Assembly (NCBI GenBank): GCA_963678305.2 | Contig: CAXXVV010000015.1 | Coordinates: 248,001 to 312,000 of the forward strand | From: G963676655 sp963678305 | GTDB taxonomy: Bacteria > Verrucomicrobiota > Lentisphaeria > Victivallales > Victivallaceae | Length of the DNA stretch: 64,000 bases | Direction: 5' to 3' | Part shown: piece after piece, positions 43,178 to 54,307 of the stretch | How the letters are laid out: each line of letters opens with the position of its first letter | Position numbering within the stretch: position 1 is the first letter of the stretch | Notes under the pieces: model-generated | Seen by the model: only the letters and a program-made list of their open reading frames with translations | Told to the model about the DNA's origin: nothing | The model's database searches: none | Program-made: the position numbers and the translations under genes

Positions 43178-45355
43178 ATGAGAGTGAAACACTCCAGCCT
43201 GTGGGCCGCCGGAGCAGTGGTTCTGGCCGGGTCGATTGCGATGGCAGATGTAAAGCTGCCGGAAATCTTCAATAACAACATGGTAATCCAGCGTGACACC
43301 AATGCGCCGGTCTGGGGATGGGCCGCCGCAGGGGAGAAAGTCACGGTTACCGGTTCCTGGGGAAAATCCGCGGAAACGGTCACACCTGCAAGCGGCAAAT
43401 GGGAAGTCAAACTTGCCACGCCAAATGCCGGCGGTCCTTTTACCATTACCATTCAGGGAAAAAACAAGATTGAACTGAAAAACGTTCTGTCGGGTGAAGT
43501 CTGGATTTGTTCCGGACAGTCAAATATGGAGTGGCCGTTGTCCAGAGCCAACGACGCTCAAAAAGAGATTGCGGCGGCTAAATATCCGCAAATCCGCCTG
43601 TTCCATGTGAAAAGGGATTCGAAAACCATTCCGCAAACCAGCTTTACCGCTTCCTGGAACGAATGTTCGCCGACCACCGTTCCCGGTTTTTCCGCGGTTG
43701 GTTATTTTTTCGGGCGGGAACTTCATAAGGATTTGAATGTTCCGGTTGGTTTGATTAATTCGTCATGGGGCGGGACCCGGATCGAACCCTGGACTCCTCC
43801 GGTCGGATTTGCCAAAATTCCGGAGCTGAAATCAATCTCCGAACAGGTAGACGCAAGGATACCCGGTTCGGCTTTGAATAAAAAGCTTGCCAACCTGGCT
43901 ATAGCAAACTATGAAAAATGGATAAAAACTACAAAAGCCAGCTTGATGGATAAGAAAGAGATCACATCTCCGCCGGCGTATCCTTCGCAACTGATTCCTT
44001 TCGTTGGGCACCAGGCGCCGACGGTTCTGTATAACGCGATGATCAATCCGATGGTGCCTTACGCCGTTCGCGGCGCGATCTGGTATCAGGGCGAATCAAA
44101 TCGTGGTGACGGCAAGATATACCGTGAGAAAATGAAAGCCCTGATCGAAGGCTGGAGGTCAGTTTTCAATAACAAGGACCTGGCATTCTATTTTGTGCAG
44201 ATCGCTCCTTACGATTATCGTTCCGCCCCGCAGGCGCTGCCGATAATCTGGGAGGCTCAGGTCGAAGTGGCTCAGACTGTGCCGAATACCGGAATCGCGA
44301 TCATTAATGATATCGGGAATCTTAAGAACATCCATCCGACAAATAAACAGGATGTCGGTAAACGTCTGGCAATGCTGGCTTTGAATAAAACCTACGGCAA
44401 AAAAGATATTGTATGTGACTCGCCGCTGTTCAAGGAAATGAAAATTGAGGATAATGCGCTAAAAGTTACCTTTTCAAACGCGAAGAAGTTGAAGACCCGT
44501 GACGGCAAACCGGCCAGCTTGTTCGAGATTTGCGGCCCTGACGGTATCTTTAAAAAAGCGAATGCGGAGATTTCCGAAAATGTTATAACTTTGACGGCAA
44601 AAGGGGTCGATAAACCTGTTGCCGTTCATTATGCCTGGGATATGCTGGCCGAACCGAACCTGGTTAACGAAGTCGGTCTTCCCGCTTCCGCTTTCCGGGC
44701 CGGCAAGGTTCCGGTAAGGGGCGCGTTGAATATGATGGTTCCAGACGCCAAAGATTTTAAAATTGTTTATACACTTGACCCGTCAAAGGCCAAGCTGGCC
44801 GATGGTGGGAAAAAAATTATTTATGACAGTGATAAATCTGCTGAAATTACCGGAGATATTGAGAAAATAGGGTATATTCTGGTTCTTAACGATAAGCAAT
44901 ATGTGTTTGTGTCTATGGACCCGTTCACTAAAGATCTCAAGAAGATCGGAGTTCCGGACAAAGCCTCAGGCGCGCGCTTTCAGACTAAAGTAAAAAACAT
45001 GAAAGTCGCATCCAATGTAAAAGGTATTGTTAACGGTACTTTCCCGGACGGCGGCAATATCGAGTTCTGGGATTGCAACTATGGTCCGCCGAATGTTGCT
45101 AAAATCCCCGGCGCCTCAAATAGCCGGTATGACTTTGGTGACCAGATGAATACGGGTAGTTCTCCCGGATACGGCAGTATGCAAGTTCATAATTACGCTA
45201 AAAAACAGACTGTTTTCGCGTTCAATAATTTCCGCAGTTCGATCGCGGACCTGGGAATTGGTAATCAGCGGAGTGGCCATCCGGACTGGACTTTTGCGAA
45301 AAATGGTAAGAGCTACAAGACCGCCAAACTGTATATTATGGTAAAGACGAAATAA
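43178..45355 (+). CDS. Secreted sialate O-acetylesterase-type SGNH hydrolase with C-terminal shared module
   Basis: Product of 725 residues. Signal peptide at 1-23. Residues about 25-105 are a beta domain (NNNMVIQRDTNAPVWGWAA). The SGNH-type esterase has its nucleophile at Ser115 (CSGQSNMEWP), the GAIWYQGESNRGDG block and the acid/base region NIHPTNKQDVGKRLA. Residues about 525-725 are a separate module, also found in the next three genes, with VSMDPFTKDLKKIGVP, NIEFWDCNY, SPGYGSMQVHN and HPDWTF. AGAGAGG precedes the ATG. Such esterases remove O-acetyl groups from sialic acids or other acylated sugars; the exact substrate is unknown. Confidence 0.9.
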   Translation: MRVKHSSLWAAGAVVLAGSIAMADVKLPEIFNNNMVIQRDTNAPVWGWAAAGEKVTVTGSWGKSAETVTPASGKWEVKLATPNAGGPFTITIQGKNKIELKNVLSGEVWICSGQSNMEWPLSRANDAQKEIAAAKYPQIRLFHVKRDSKTIPQTSFTASWNECSPTTVPGFSAVGYFFGRELHKDLNVPVGLINSSWGGTRIEPWTPPVGFAKIPELKSISEQVDARIPGSALNKKLANLAIANYEKWIKTTKASLMDKKEITSPPAYPSQLIPFVGHQAPTVLYNAMINPMVPYAVRGAIWYQGESNRGDGKIYREKMKALIEGWRSVFNNKDLAFYFVQIAPYDYRSAPQALPIIWEAQVEVAQTVPNTGIAIINDIGNLKNIHPTNKQDVGKRLAMLALNKTYGKKDIVCDSPLFKEMKIEDNALKVTFSNAKKLKTRDGKPASLFEICGPDGIFKKANAEISENVITLTAKGVDKPVAVHYAWDMLAEPNLVNEVGLPASAFRAGKVPVRGALNMMVPDAKDFKIVYTLDPSKAKLADGGKKIIYDSDKSAEITGDIEKIGYILVLNDKQYVFVSMDPFTKDLKKIGVPDKASGARFQTKVKNMKVASNVKGIVNGTFPDGGNIEFWDCNYGPPNVAKIPGASNSRYDFGDQMNTGSSPGYGSMQVHNYAKKQTVFAFNNFRSSIADLGIGNQRSGHPDWTFAKNGKSYKTAKLYIMVKTK

Positions 45356-45370
45356 ATTGTTCCGATAAGG

Positions 45371-45399
45371 CCGGAAATTCCATATTCAGCAATTTCCGG
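45371..45399 (+). terminator. Hairpin between esterase and stand-alone module gene
   Basis: CCGGAAATT (45371-45379) pairs perfectly with AATTTCCGG (45391-45399), followed by TTTAAAT. It could be a weak terminator or attenuator within the four-gene group. Confidence 0.6.
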
Positions 45400-45427
45400 T
45401 TTAAATACAAAAACAGGAGGTATCCCG

Positions 45428-46153
45428 ATGAACGCAAAACATGCACTTCGTTTCGTCAGCAGTCTCGTAATCCTGACTGCCGCCGCCGCAAACGCTGCGG
45501 ATAAAGAAGCCGCGGACAAAGACTTGAAAACCCTCGTAAAAGGCGCGAAAGACTATCAGGTCGTTTACTCCGTCAATCTTCTTAAAAAAGATCTTATGAA
45601 AGGCGGCAAAGCAACTAATTACGACACAGATAACAGTGCGAAGATCACTGGTAAAATAGCTAAAGTCGGCTACGCCTTGATCCTGAACGGCAAAGATTAT
45701 GCCTTTGTCTCAATGGAGCCGTTTACCGACGATGTCAAAAAAATTGGAGTTCCGGATAAAGCTTCCGGCGCCCGATTCCAGACTAAGGTTAAAAACCTTA
45801 CGGTCGAATCAAATGTCAAGGGGGTAGAAAACGGTACTTTCCCTGAAGGCGGCAATATCGAATTCTGGGATTGTAACTATGCCCCTCCGAATGCTGCCAA
45901 GGTCCTAGGCGCCTCCGACAAAACATTTGATTTCGGCGACATTATGTCGACAAAAGCGTCTCCCGGATATGGCTCAATGCAGGTTCATAATTACTCCAAA
46001 AAACAAACCGTGCTGGCCTTCAATAATTTCCGTTCCGGTTCAAGGGATATTGGTATTGGTAACCGGCCGACATCACATCCAGACTGGACTTTTGCGAAAA
46101 ACAGTTCAAAGTATAAATCAGCCAAACTCTACGTGCTGGTAAAAACAAAATAA
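45428..46153 (+). CDS. Secreted stand-alone copy of the shared C-terminal module
   Basis: Product of 241 residues. Signal peptide at 1-23 (MNAKHALRFVSSLVILTAAA). The rest is the ~200-residue module found at the C-terminus of the flanking esterases and 5'-nucleotidase: VSMEPFTDDVKKIGVPDKAS, NGTFPEGGNIEFWDCNY, SPGYGSMQVHNYSKKQ, FNNF, IGIGNRP and HPDWTF. It is closest to the module of the preceding esterase (both KASGARFQTKVKN). An AGGAGG lies 8 bases before the ATG. It has no enzyme domain, so the module must have a function of its own, perhaps glycan or surface binding. I know of no named family. Confidence 0.85.
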   Translation: MNAKHALRFVSSLVILTAAAANAADKEAADKDLKTLVKGAKDYQVVYSVNLLKKDLMKGGKATNYDTDNSAKITGKIAKVGYALILNGKDYAFVSMEPFTDDVKKIGVPDKASGARFQTKVKNLTVESNVKGVENGTFPEGGNIEFWDCNYAPPNAAKVLGASDKTFDFGDIMSTKASPGYGSMQVHNYSKKQTVLAFNNFRSGSRDIGIGNRPTSHPDWTFAKNSSKYKSAKLYVLVKTK

Positions 46154-46164
46154 AATAACCACTG

Positions 46165-46200
46165 ACAACCGACAGCATGATTTAATGTTGTCGGTTGTTT
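46165..46200 (+). terminator. Hairpin after the stand-alone module gene
   Basis: ACAACCGACA (46165-46174) pairs with TGTCGGTTGT (46189-46198) followed by a short T run. Probable terminator. Confidence 0.7.
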
Positions 46201-46270
46201 CCCTTGTTGATTTTTAAAATGATTTGAGGACGCATAATCGTTTAAATTTTTATTATTAAGGAGGTTGAAA

Positions 46271-48514
46271 ATGCGCGTATTCGGGGGATACGGGATTGGA
46301 CATGGTTTTATACTGTTTTTATTATTGGCTTCGGCGCAACTCTATGCCGAAACCAGAACTGTCACGGTTCTTTCAACGTGTGATATTCACGCATCTTTCG
46401 GACCGCGCGGGCCGTCATGGTTGAAACTGGCGTCGCTTGTTCGTGATGAAAGACAAAAAGCGGGGGAACGAAATACTTTGCTTATCGACAGCGGCGATAA
46501 TATGCAGGGAAGCTTTGTTGGCAAGCATTCTGCCGGCGCTGTTGCCGTGAAAATGCTAAACCTGTTGAAATATGACGTGTGGGTTCCGGGTAACCACGAT
46601 TTTGACTTCGGAGTGGATTGTTTATTGAAGCGGGTTTCCGAATTCAAAGGTAGTGCTCTGGCCGGCAACGTTATTTGTTCGCCTCCCTTTTATTCGTTCA
46701 AATTTTTTGAGCGGGGCGGGCTCAAAATCGCGGTAATTGGCTTTGGCTGCTGTGATAAACGCTTTTACAGTCCGGAAGCGTTGACCAGACTTAAATTCGC
46801 GGATTCCGCTAAATATCTAGATCAAACCTTGGCCGAGGTCAAAAAGGGAAGGCCGGATGTGATCATTTTAGTTATACATAACGGCCGATTCGGTAAAAAG
46901 CCTACCGACTTCAAACTGCTGCAACGTTATCCGGATATAAATCTTGTGCTTGGCGGCCATACACACGCGGTTGAACCCGGTGTTTTATCCGGGCGGACCT
47001 GGTACTTGCAGGCCGGCAGTCATTCCCGTTTTCTCGGTAAAGCGGTAGTTTCATATGATTCCGCAAATAAAAAAGTTACGATCAAATCCGAGATGATGAA
47101 AGTTACTCCCGGCACAAAGGTCGATCCGCAATTAGCCCGTGAGGTGAATGGTTTATTGAAGGCTGCGGATAAAGACGCAAGGGCGGTAGCCGGATATAAT
47201 TCGCTCGAGTTGACGATTCCAGGAAACCGGATGCAGCCGTCCGGGATCAGTACTTTATTCTCAATGGCGATTGCCGGAGCAGCGAAGACTGATGCCGCTT
47301 TTTACGGCACGCCGCCGGGCAGGGCGAAACTTGCAAAAGGGAAAGTAACCGGAAGCAATATTTTTCGCCTGACTCCTTATCCGAACACGGTTTGTACAAT
47401 GAGCTTGAATCGTGACCAGATAGCCGGAATTATTCAAGAGCAATATAAAAGATTTCGTCAGACCAGAGAATTTCTACATCCTTTCGGTCTGAGCTTGAAG
47501 GTTGATAACAAAGGCGGGTTGATTGGGAGCCCTGTTTTGAAAAACGGCAAAGAGCTAACCGGCAGTAACAGGGTCAAGGTTGCGTTCAGTAGCGGGGCGC
47601 TTTCCGGGGCAGTTGCCGGATGGGCATATCTCCAGTCTCTGGTGAATGACAAAAATTGTGATTTTCGCGATACGGGCATAAGAGTTGACAAAGCTTTGTT
47701 TGACTATATTAAATCTCACTCTCCGCTTAATATAAGTCCGGCTGGAGATATAAAGAATGTCGGAACGGACCCGGTGGCGGTGAAAAAAACTAAGAAGGCA
47801 AAAAAAGCGACGGCAGTAAAAAAAGCGGCTTTTCCTTCGCGCCCGACCGGTCGTAAATCAACAATTGACGTAGCAAAATACCTTCCGGCGGAAGCGAATG
47901 GTTATCAACTGGTGTATCAGTTCAACCCGACGAACCCGGTGATGAAAAACGGTAAAAATGATATTGTGTATGACGTTGATAATTCAAATCAAGTGAAAGG
48001 CCCTTTCAAAAAACTGGCCTACCTGCTGGTTCTGCTTAATAAAAACGGGCAGGTCGAATATGCATATGTTTCAATGGACCCGTTTACCGATGACGTAAAG
48101 AAGATTGGCGTTCCGGTCAAAGCCTCCGGCGCCCGGTTCCAGCAGATGGTTAAGAACTGCAGAGTGATCAGCAATGTTGACGGAGTAAAAAACGGGGAGT
48201 ATCCGGATGGATGCAATATTGAATTTTGTGATTGTAACTATACAGCCGTGAATGCTGCTAAAGTGCCAAACGCCTCTGACAAGTTTTTTGACTTCGGCGA
48301 TACTTTTGACAAGAACAAATCCCCAGGGTACGGCTCGATGCAGATTCATAACTATAAGGAAAAACAGTCCATTATCTGTTTTAATAAATTTCATGGACGC
48401 GGCAAAGCCGATGTCGGTATTGGCAATAGTAAAGGGAGAGCCCGGGATTGGACTTTTTCCGCCAACGCCAGGAATTGTAAAGACGGAGTCATGGTTGTTC
48501 TCGTTAAAAAATAA
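46271..48514 (+). CDS. Secreted 5'-nucleotidase/UshA-like metallophosphatase with C-terminal shared module
   Basis: Product of 747 residues from the ATG at 46271 (AAGGAGG 7 bases upstream). Signal peptide to about residue 26. Metallophosphatase motifs in order: STCDIHASFG (Asp38, His40), IDSGDNMQGS, GNHDFDFG, VIHNGR and GGHTHAVEPG. A 5'-nucleotidase C-terminal domain follows (about 290-500, with NIFRLTPYPNTVCTMSL). A lysine-rich linker (about 505-530) leads to the shared module (about 545-747; VSMDPFTDDVKKIGVPVKAS, SPGYGSMQIHN, DVGIGN). Likely releases phosphate from nucleotides or sugar phosphates outside the cell. Confidence 0.9.
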   Translation: MRVFGGYGIGHGFILFLLLASAQLYAETRTVTVLSTCDIHASFGPRGPSWLKLASLVRDERQKAGERNTLLIDSGDNMQGSFVGKHSAGAVAVKMLNLLKYDVWVPGNHDFDFGVDCLLKRVSEFKGSALAGNVICSPPFYSFKFFERGGLKIAVIGFGCCDKRFYSPEALTRLKFADSAKYLDQTLAEVKKGRPDVIILVIHNGRFGKKPTDFKLLQRYPDINLVLGGHTHAVEPGVLSGRTWYLQAGSHSRFLGKAVVSYDSANKKVTIKSEMMKVTPGTKVDPQLAREVNGLLKAADKDARAVAGYNSLELTIPGNRMQPSGISTLFSMAIAGAAKTDAAFYGTPPGRAKLAKGKVTGSNIFRLTPYPNTVCTMSLNRDQIAGIIQEQYKRFRQTREFLHPFGLSLKVDNKGGLIGSPVLKNGKELTGSNRVKVAFSSGALSGAVAGWAYLQSLVNDKNCDFRDTGIRVDKALFDYIKSHSPLNISPAGDIKNVGTDPVAVKKTKKAKKATAVKKAAFPSRPTGRKSTIDVAKYLPAEANGYQLVYQFNPTNPVMKNGKNDIVYDVDNSNQVKGPFKKLAYLLVLLNKNGQVEYAYVSMDPFTDDVKKIGVPVKASGARFQQMVKNCRVISNVDGVKNGEYPDGCNIEFCDCNYTAVNAAKVPNASDKFFDFGDTFDKNKSPGYGSMQIHNYKEKQSIICFNKFHGRGKADVGIGNSKGRARDWTFSANARNCKDGVMVVLVKK

Positions 48515-48627
48515 AACATTTTTTGTCGTCGAAACGACGGGTTGAATTTAATCTTTGATTAATATAAAATTAAGTCAAAGTCATAGTGTTTCTATTGACT
48601 TTAAAAAACAAGAAAGGAAGCAGGATT

Positions 48628-50883
<2,256 letters not shown>

Positions 50884-50909
50884 TTATTAAACCTGGATCA
50901 AAACATTCC

Positions 50910-50939
50910 GGCCCGAAGTTGAAAACTTCGGGCCTTTTT
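50910..50939 (+). terminator. Rho-independent terminator of the esterase group
   Basis: A perfect 11-bp stem (GGCCCGAAGTT, 3-base loop, AACTTCGGGCC) is followed by TTTTT, 27 bases after the stop codon. It ends the 43.2-50.9 kb group. Confidence 0.97.
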
Positions 50940-51310
50940 CTGTAATTGTTGAGGATTCGAAATTTTATAATAAAAAAGAAATTCTGCAAAGCAGTATAAT
51001 GGAACCGCCACCTTGGTGGACGCGATTCAACGGCGGAACGTTGATCGCCGCAGGCGAAATTCAGCGAAGCGCGTTGGCGAATTTGTTCGCCGTAGTGTAA
51101 TTCATTTCATCCGTAGCGATGTGGTTGGAAAAGCGATTTGAGCTTTTTCAATTACGTTTGAGCGTAGGATGCAAGCAGGATATGCCTCGCAAAAAAATAA
51201 TGCATGACCTTTTTCTTTTTCAAAACTTGGAATGTGAGAGTTTATAATTTGCATCCGAAAAACTTTGGTGTTATTCTTCCTTGTTAGTATACGACATGAT
51301 CATTTCAATA
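50940..51310. other. Gene-free region with several short hairpins
   Basis: No credible gene. Short perfect inverted repeats occur in series: CCACC-TT-GGTGG (51008-51019), GGCGAA-N4-TTCGCC (51076-51091) and AAAAGC-N7-GCTTTT (51129-51147). This GC-rich block may be a structured RNA, a decayed repeat or a gene remnant; I cannot decide. Confidence 0.4.
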
Positions 51311-51487
51311 GACTCATGCGAATTATGAATTGCACCACGGAGAACACGGAGACAACAACGTGAGCGCGAGCATTGCGCAGAGCAAACACTGAGAAGTGTT
51401 TAAGTTTTCAGCTAAAGCTGAAAAATAAAAAAACTTTTTCGTGACTTTTCGTGTTTTTCGTGGTTAATACTTGCATTTGCATGACTC
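51311..51487 (+). repeat. MITE-like class B element, copy 2
   Basis: 177 bp with ends GACTCATGCGAA and TTTGCATGACTC (imperfect inverted repeats). It has TTGCACCA, the TTTTCAGC-TAAA-GCTGAAAA hairpin (51405-51424), TTTTCGTG units and TTAATACTTGCATTTG. It carries an insertion with TGAGCGCGAGCATTGCGCAG (from 51361) shared with class A copy 3. It ends 33 bases before the start codon at 51521, in the same orientation. Confidence 0.8.
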
Positions 51488-51520
51488 ATGTTTTTTTCAA
51501 AATAAGGAGAACTACTTAAA

Positions 51521-52096
51521 ATGGATAACCATCCGAAACCGCCGAATTTATATAAACAGCCATCTGGTCAAAACGTCTATAACCAGCCGGTCAATCAGTA
51601 TGCTAAGCCCGGCGGTGGAAGCCGTCAGGACCTTAAACCGCTTTATATTCTGCTGATCGGATGCGGATCTATTGTTGTTGTTTTCATTATTGTCGTTGTT
51701 GTTTTGTTTGCCTGGCTGCTTTCCGGACCTGAGGGAGGAGTTAAATTATCCAATGAAATTGATCCTTACGCGACGAAATATCTGAAAGACCACAAGATGC
51801 TCAATGACAAGGAGAAAGTCATTGCGTATCATGACGCAACCGTGTCAATGGATGGAACAGAAGCGACCATTTTGACTGACAGCCGGATTCTTTCGCACCG
51901 TGACGGTAAAACAACCGCCATCAAACTTGGAGACATTGATGATATCCAGCATACAAAAGAGGGTATCCTGGGCGATGTTTATGTCATTACCGCCAAAGAC
52001 GGACGATGTATAAAAGTCGAGATTGCCCCTTTGAATTCCGCTGATGCGTTTACCAAAGTGTTAATGAACTCATGGAACAAAGCCAAAAAGAAATAA
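51521..52096 (+). CDS. Single-span membrane protein with PH-like domain
   Basis: Product of 191 residues. The N-terminal 38 residues are rich in Asn, Gln, Pro and Tyr (NLYKQPSGQNVYNQPVNQY). One membrane helix lies at about 43-68 (LYILLIGCGSIVVVFIIVVV). The outside or cytoplasmic part (about 95-185) looks like a small PH-like barrel: KEKVIAYHDATVSMDGTEAT, ILTDSRILSHRDG, IKLGDIDDIQH and a closing helix. AAGGAG lies 11 bases before the ATG. A class B element sits directly upstream, as for the other PH-like gene at 37941. Function unknown. Confidence 0.75.
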   Translation: MDNHPKPPNLYKQPSGQNVYNQPVNQYAKPGGGSRQDLKPLYILLIGCGSIVVVFIIVVVVLFAWLLSGPEGGVKLSNEIDPYATKYLKDHKMLNDKEKVIAYHDATVSMDGTEATILTDSRILSHRDGKTTAIKLGDIDDIQHTKEGILGDVYVITAKDGRCIKVEIAPLNSADAFTKVLMNSWNKAKKK

Positions 52097-52247
52097 CATT
52101 GATTTCTTCATATCTAAGACATTATGAGGAAGATACATGTGGGTGGTTTAAGATAAAAAACATGTTTGACAATCAATTTTCCTGCAATATTTTTAATAAT
52201 CATCATGTTCTATCTCAAGTTAAAAATAAATCATTCAGGAGGGGTAT

Positions 52248-53093
52248 ATGAAATTTAATGGTATTTTAGTTGCAATATTTGCCCTATTACTTATGGCTGT
52301 ACAGGGAAGGGCATCGATCCATGCTTCAAAGCAGCTCAAAATAGATTTTACCAACTCCACAGATACAATCCAAAAGGCTACATGGTCGGAGCCAGACAAA
52401 CTTACCGTGACTAAAAACGGACTTGGCTGGGACAGTGAAAAAACTTCCGCTCGTGATGGATGGATTAAGACCAGGCCTGTTGCAATCGGTTTGTCCTGGC
52501 GTCCGCCATATTGGGTGTCCATTCGCGTTGCAATCCACCCGTTACCTGCGAAATTGACTTTGAATAGCGGACAGCAAAGCACGCCATACGCAGGAGACAT
52601 GTATGTTCGTTACTCGCCGGACCTTAAGCATTGGTCATCATGGCAGGTATTACAGCATGCAAAATCACAAAGTATTGAAGAAAAGCAGAACCCCGGCAGG
52701 CTGTTTTGTGGAAAAATTAAAGTTCCATATGTAGAAAGAGATGAATACATTAAGTTGCTGCAAGAGTACTCCAAAAGAGATGTTCCATGGAAAAGCGATG
52801 AGGAATCCGCCGTTCGCTGGATTCTCTCAAACAAGCCTGAATTTTTCTTCCGACACCTTCCGTTCATTGGATATATTGAGTTTATGTTTGAGGAGCAATT
52901 CTATGGTTCTCAGCGACTCAAGTCTTTCAAGGCGGATATATCGTACGGGATGAGTGGAATGCATCTTGATCCAAAGGATAAAAAAGTCTATAATCAACGT
53001 GATATTCCATGGCGATTCCGGGCGGATATAACAACAAAACCCAGGGTAAATCATTCTAAAGTATCAATAAGAAAGAGCAGGACAAGTCACTAA
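52248..53093 (+). CDS. Secreted hypothetical protein
   Basis: Product of 281 residues with a signal peptide (MKFNGILVAIFALLLMAVQG) and a strong AGGAGG upstream. The mature part is beta-rich with many aromatic residues (GLSWRPPYWVSIRVAIHPLP, YSPDLKHWSSWQ). The C-terminal 25 residues are strongly basic. No family recognised. It is convergent with the gene at 53148. Confidence 0.7.
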   Translation: MKFNGILVAIFALLLMAVQGRASIHASKQLKIDFTNSTDTIQKATWSEPDKLTVTKNGLGWDSEKTSARDGWIKTRPVAIGLSWRPPYWVSIRVAIHPLPAKLTLNSGQQSTPYAGDMYVRYSPDLKHWSSWQVLQHAKSQSIEEKQNPGRLFCGKIKVPYVERDEYIKLLQEYSKRDVPWKSDEESAVRWILSNKPEFFFRHLPFIGYIEFMFEEQFYGSQRLKSFKADISYGMSGMHLDPKDKKVYNQRDIPWRFRADITTKPRVNHSKVSIRKSRTSH

Positions 53094-53147
53094 TAGCAGC
53101 CGGTCACCATAAATTCATGAATAATTCAAGTTAATTTTCCATGATAA

Positions 53148-54284
53148 TTACTCACAAATAGTTTGCCAGGTTCTGAACCACCTTTTCTTTTTTATGTATT
53201 CACTGAGATTTAAGATGTCATGAAGATTTTTATTTTTGCGGTAATTTTCAGGAGCTTCTGCCGGAACGTATACCCCTCTGAAACATCTGCCGTCATCTAG
53301 TGAGATACTAATTTTTTGTGAATGAGTGGTGCTGACAAATTTCACCGGTCCAGACTCAAGAATCCGAATAATTTCAGCAGTCTTAATAACTTTCGCGTCT
53401 TTCCAGTCTGGATGTATTTTCGCTGTCGGGGGACCTCCAATTGATAACATTTTTCTTCGGTCAGACCATAGGATAAACCTTCCAAAACCATTGCATTCTT
53501 CAAATGTTATCTTATTTATTCTGTCATATAATATCAGTTGTGCATGATGAATCCGTTCAATGCGTCCACCGGTTTTGAGCCAGGAAAAAATATATAAACT
53601 TTTATTACAAATAAAACAAATTTTCGTTAAGGAATTATTTTCTGCGTATGTATCAATTTTCTGTATTTTACCAAAGTGTTTTATTTGCATCTTATAAAAA
53701 TCTTTCCACAGACCTTTTATTTTTGCATCTCTTTCAGAAAAACGATAATCTGTTTTTTGAGGCAATGTTTCGGGTACTTTATGAGGATTTTGAGTAATCT
53801 TTCTATAGTTCAGTGGAACGTGTTTATCATACCATGCTTTGACCGCATTTAACGCTTGTATGTTGTACCTGTACTCTGGAAATCCTTTTGGAGAATCGTA
53901 AACAACCACCTTCCCGTAACCGTTTGTAATCCACTCTCCTTTTGAGTCTTTTAAAATATGGAACGCCCACCTTTTTTTTACTGCATTACTCCTGTATGAA
54001 ACGGTCATTACTTTATGAGCATCATTGGATTTCTCTATTTTTTGAGGATTGCACATGCCAATTTGTTTTGTTGATTTAAAAAGCTCAACAAAGGTGTGTC
54101 GACCAATTTTTACGTTATAGGTAATTACCTTTGTTCTCGTTCCCGGATGAGGTTCGTTTGGAACATTTATCTGAATCTTAGCCGGATTTGGCAGTTCCTT
54201 ATATGCTCTGCCTTGTTCTTCAGTTATACAGAGAACAGATTGATAACAGCAGAATATGAAACACATTGTGGACAGAATTTTCAT
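53148..54284 (-). CDS. Secreted hypothetical protein
   Basis: Product of 378 residues from the ATG at 54284, which has AGAGGAAA upstream and begins a signal peptide (MKILSTMCFIFCCYQSVLC). An upstream in-frame start at 54305 is less likely. The mature protein is lysine-rich and beta-rich with segments such as YRYNIQALNAVKAWYDKHVP and RINKITFEECNGFGRFILWS. No family recognised. It follows the gene at 54308 by 23 bases on the same strand and is probably co-transcribed with it. Confidence 0.7.
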   Translation of the reverse strand: MKILSTMCFIFCCYQSVLCITEEQGRAYKELPNPAKIQINVPNEPHPGTRTKVITYNVKIGRHTFVELFKSTKQIGMCNPQKIEKSNDAHKVMTVSYRSNAVKKRWAFHILKDSKGEWITNGYGKVVVYDSPKGFPEYRYNIQALNAVKAWYDKHVPLNYRKITQNPHKVPETLPQKTDYRFSERDAKIKGLWKDFYKMQIKHFGKIQKIDTYAENNSLTKICFICNKSLYIFSWLKTGGRIERIHHAQLILYDRINKITFEECNGFGRFILWSDRRKMLSIGGPPTAKIHPDWKDAKVIKTAEIIRILESGPVKFVSTTHSQKISISLDDGRCFRGVYVPAEAPENYRKNKNLHDILNLSEYIKKKRWFRTWQTICE

Positions 54285-54307
54285 AATATTATTTCCTCTT
54301 ACCATAA

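Noticed and set aside
48525..48541. Small hairpin CGTCG-AAA-CGACG after the 5'-nucleotidase gene as a terminator
   Set aside because: Short stem with no following T tract; evidence too weak to list as a feature.
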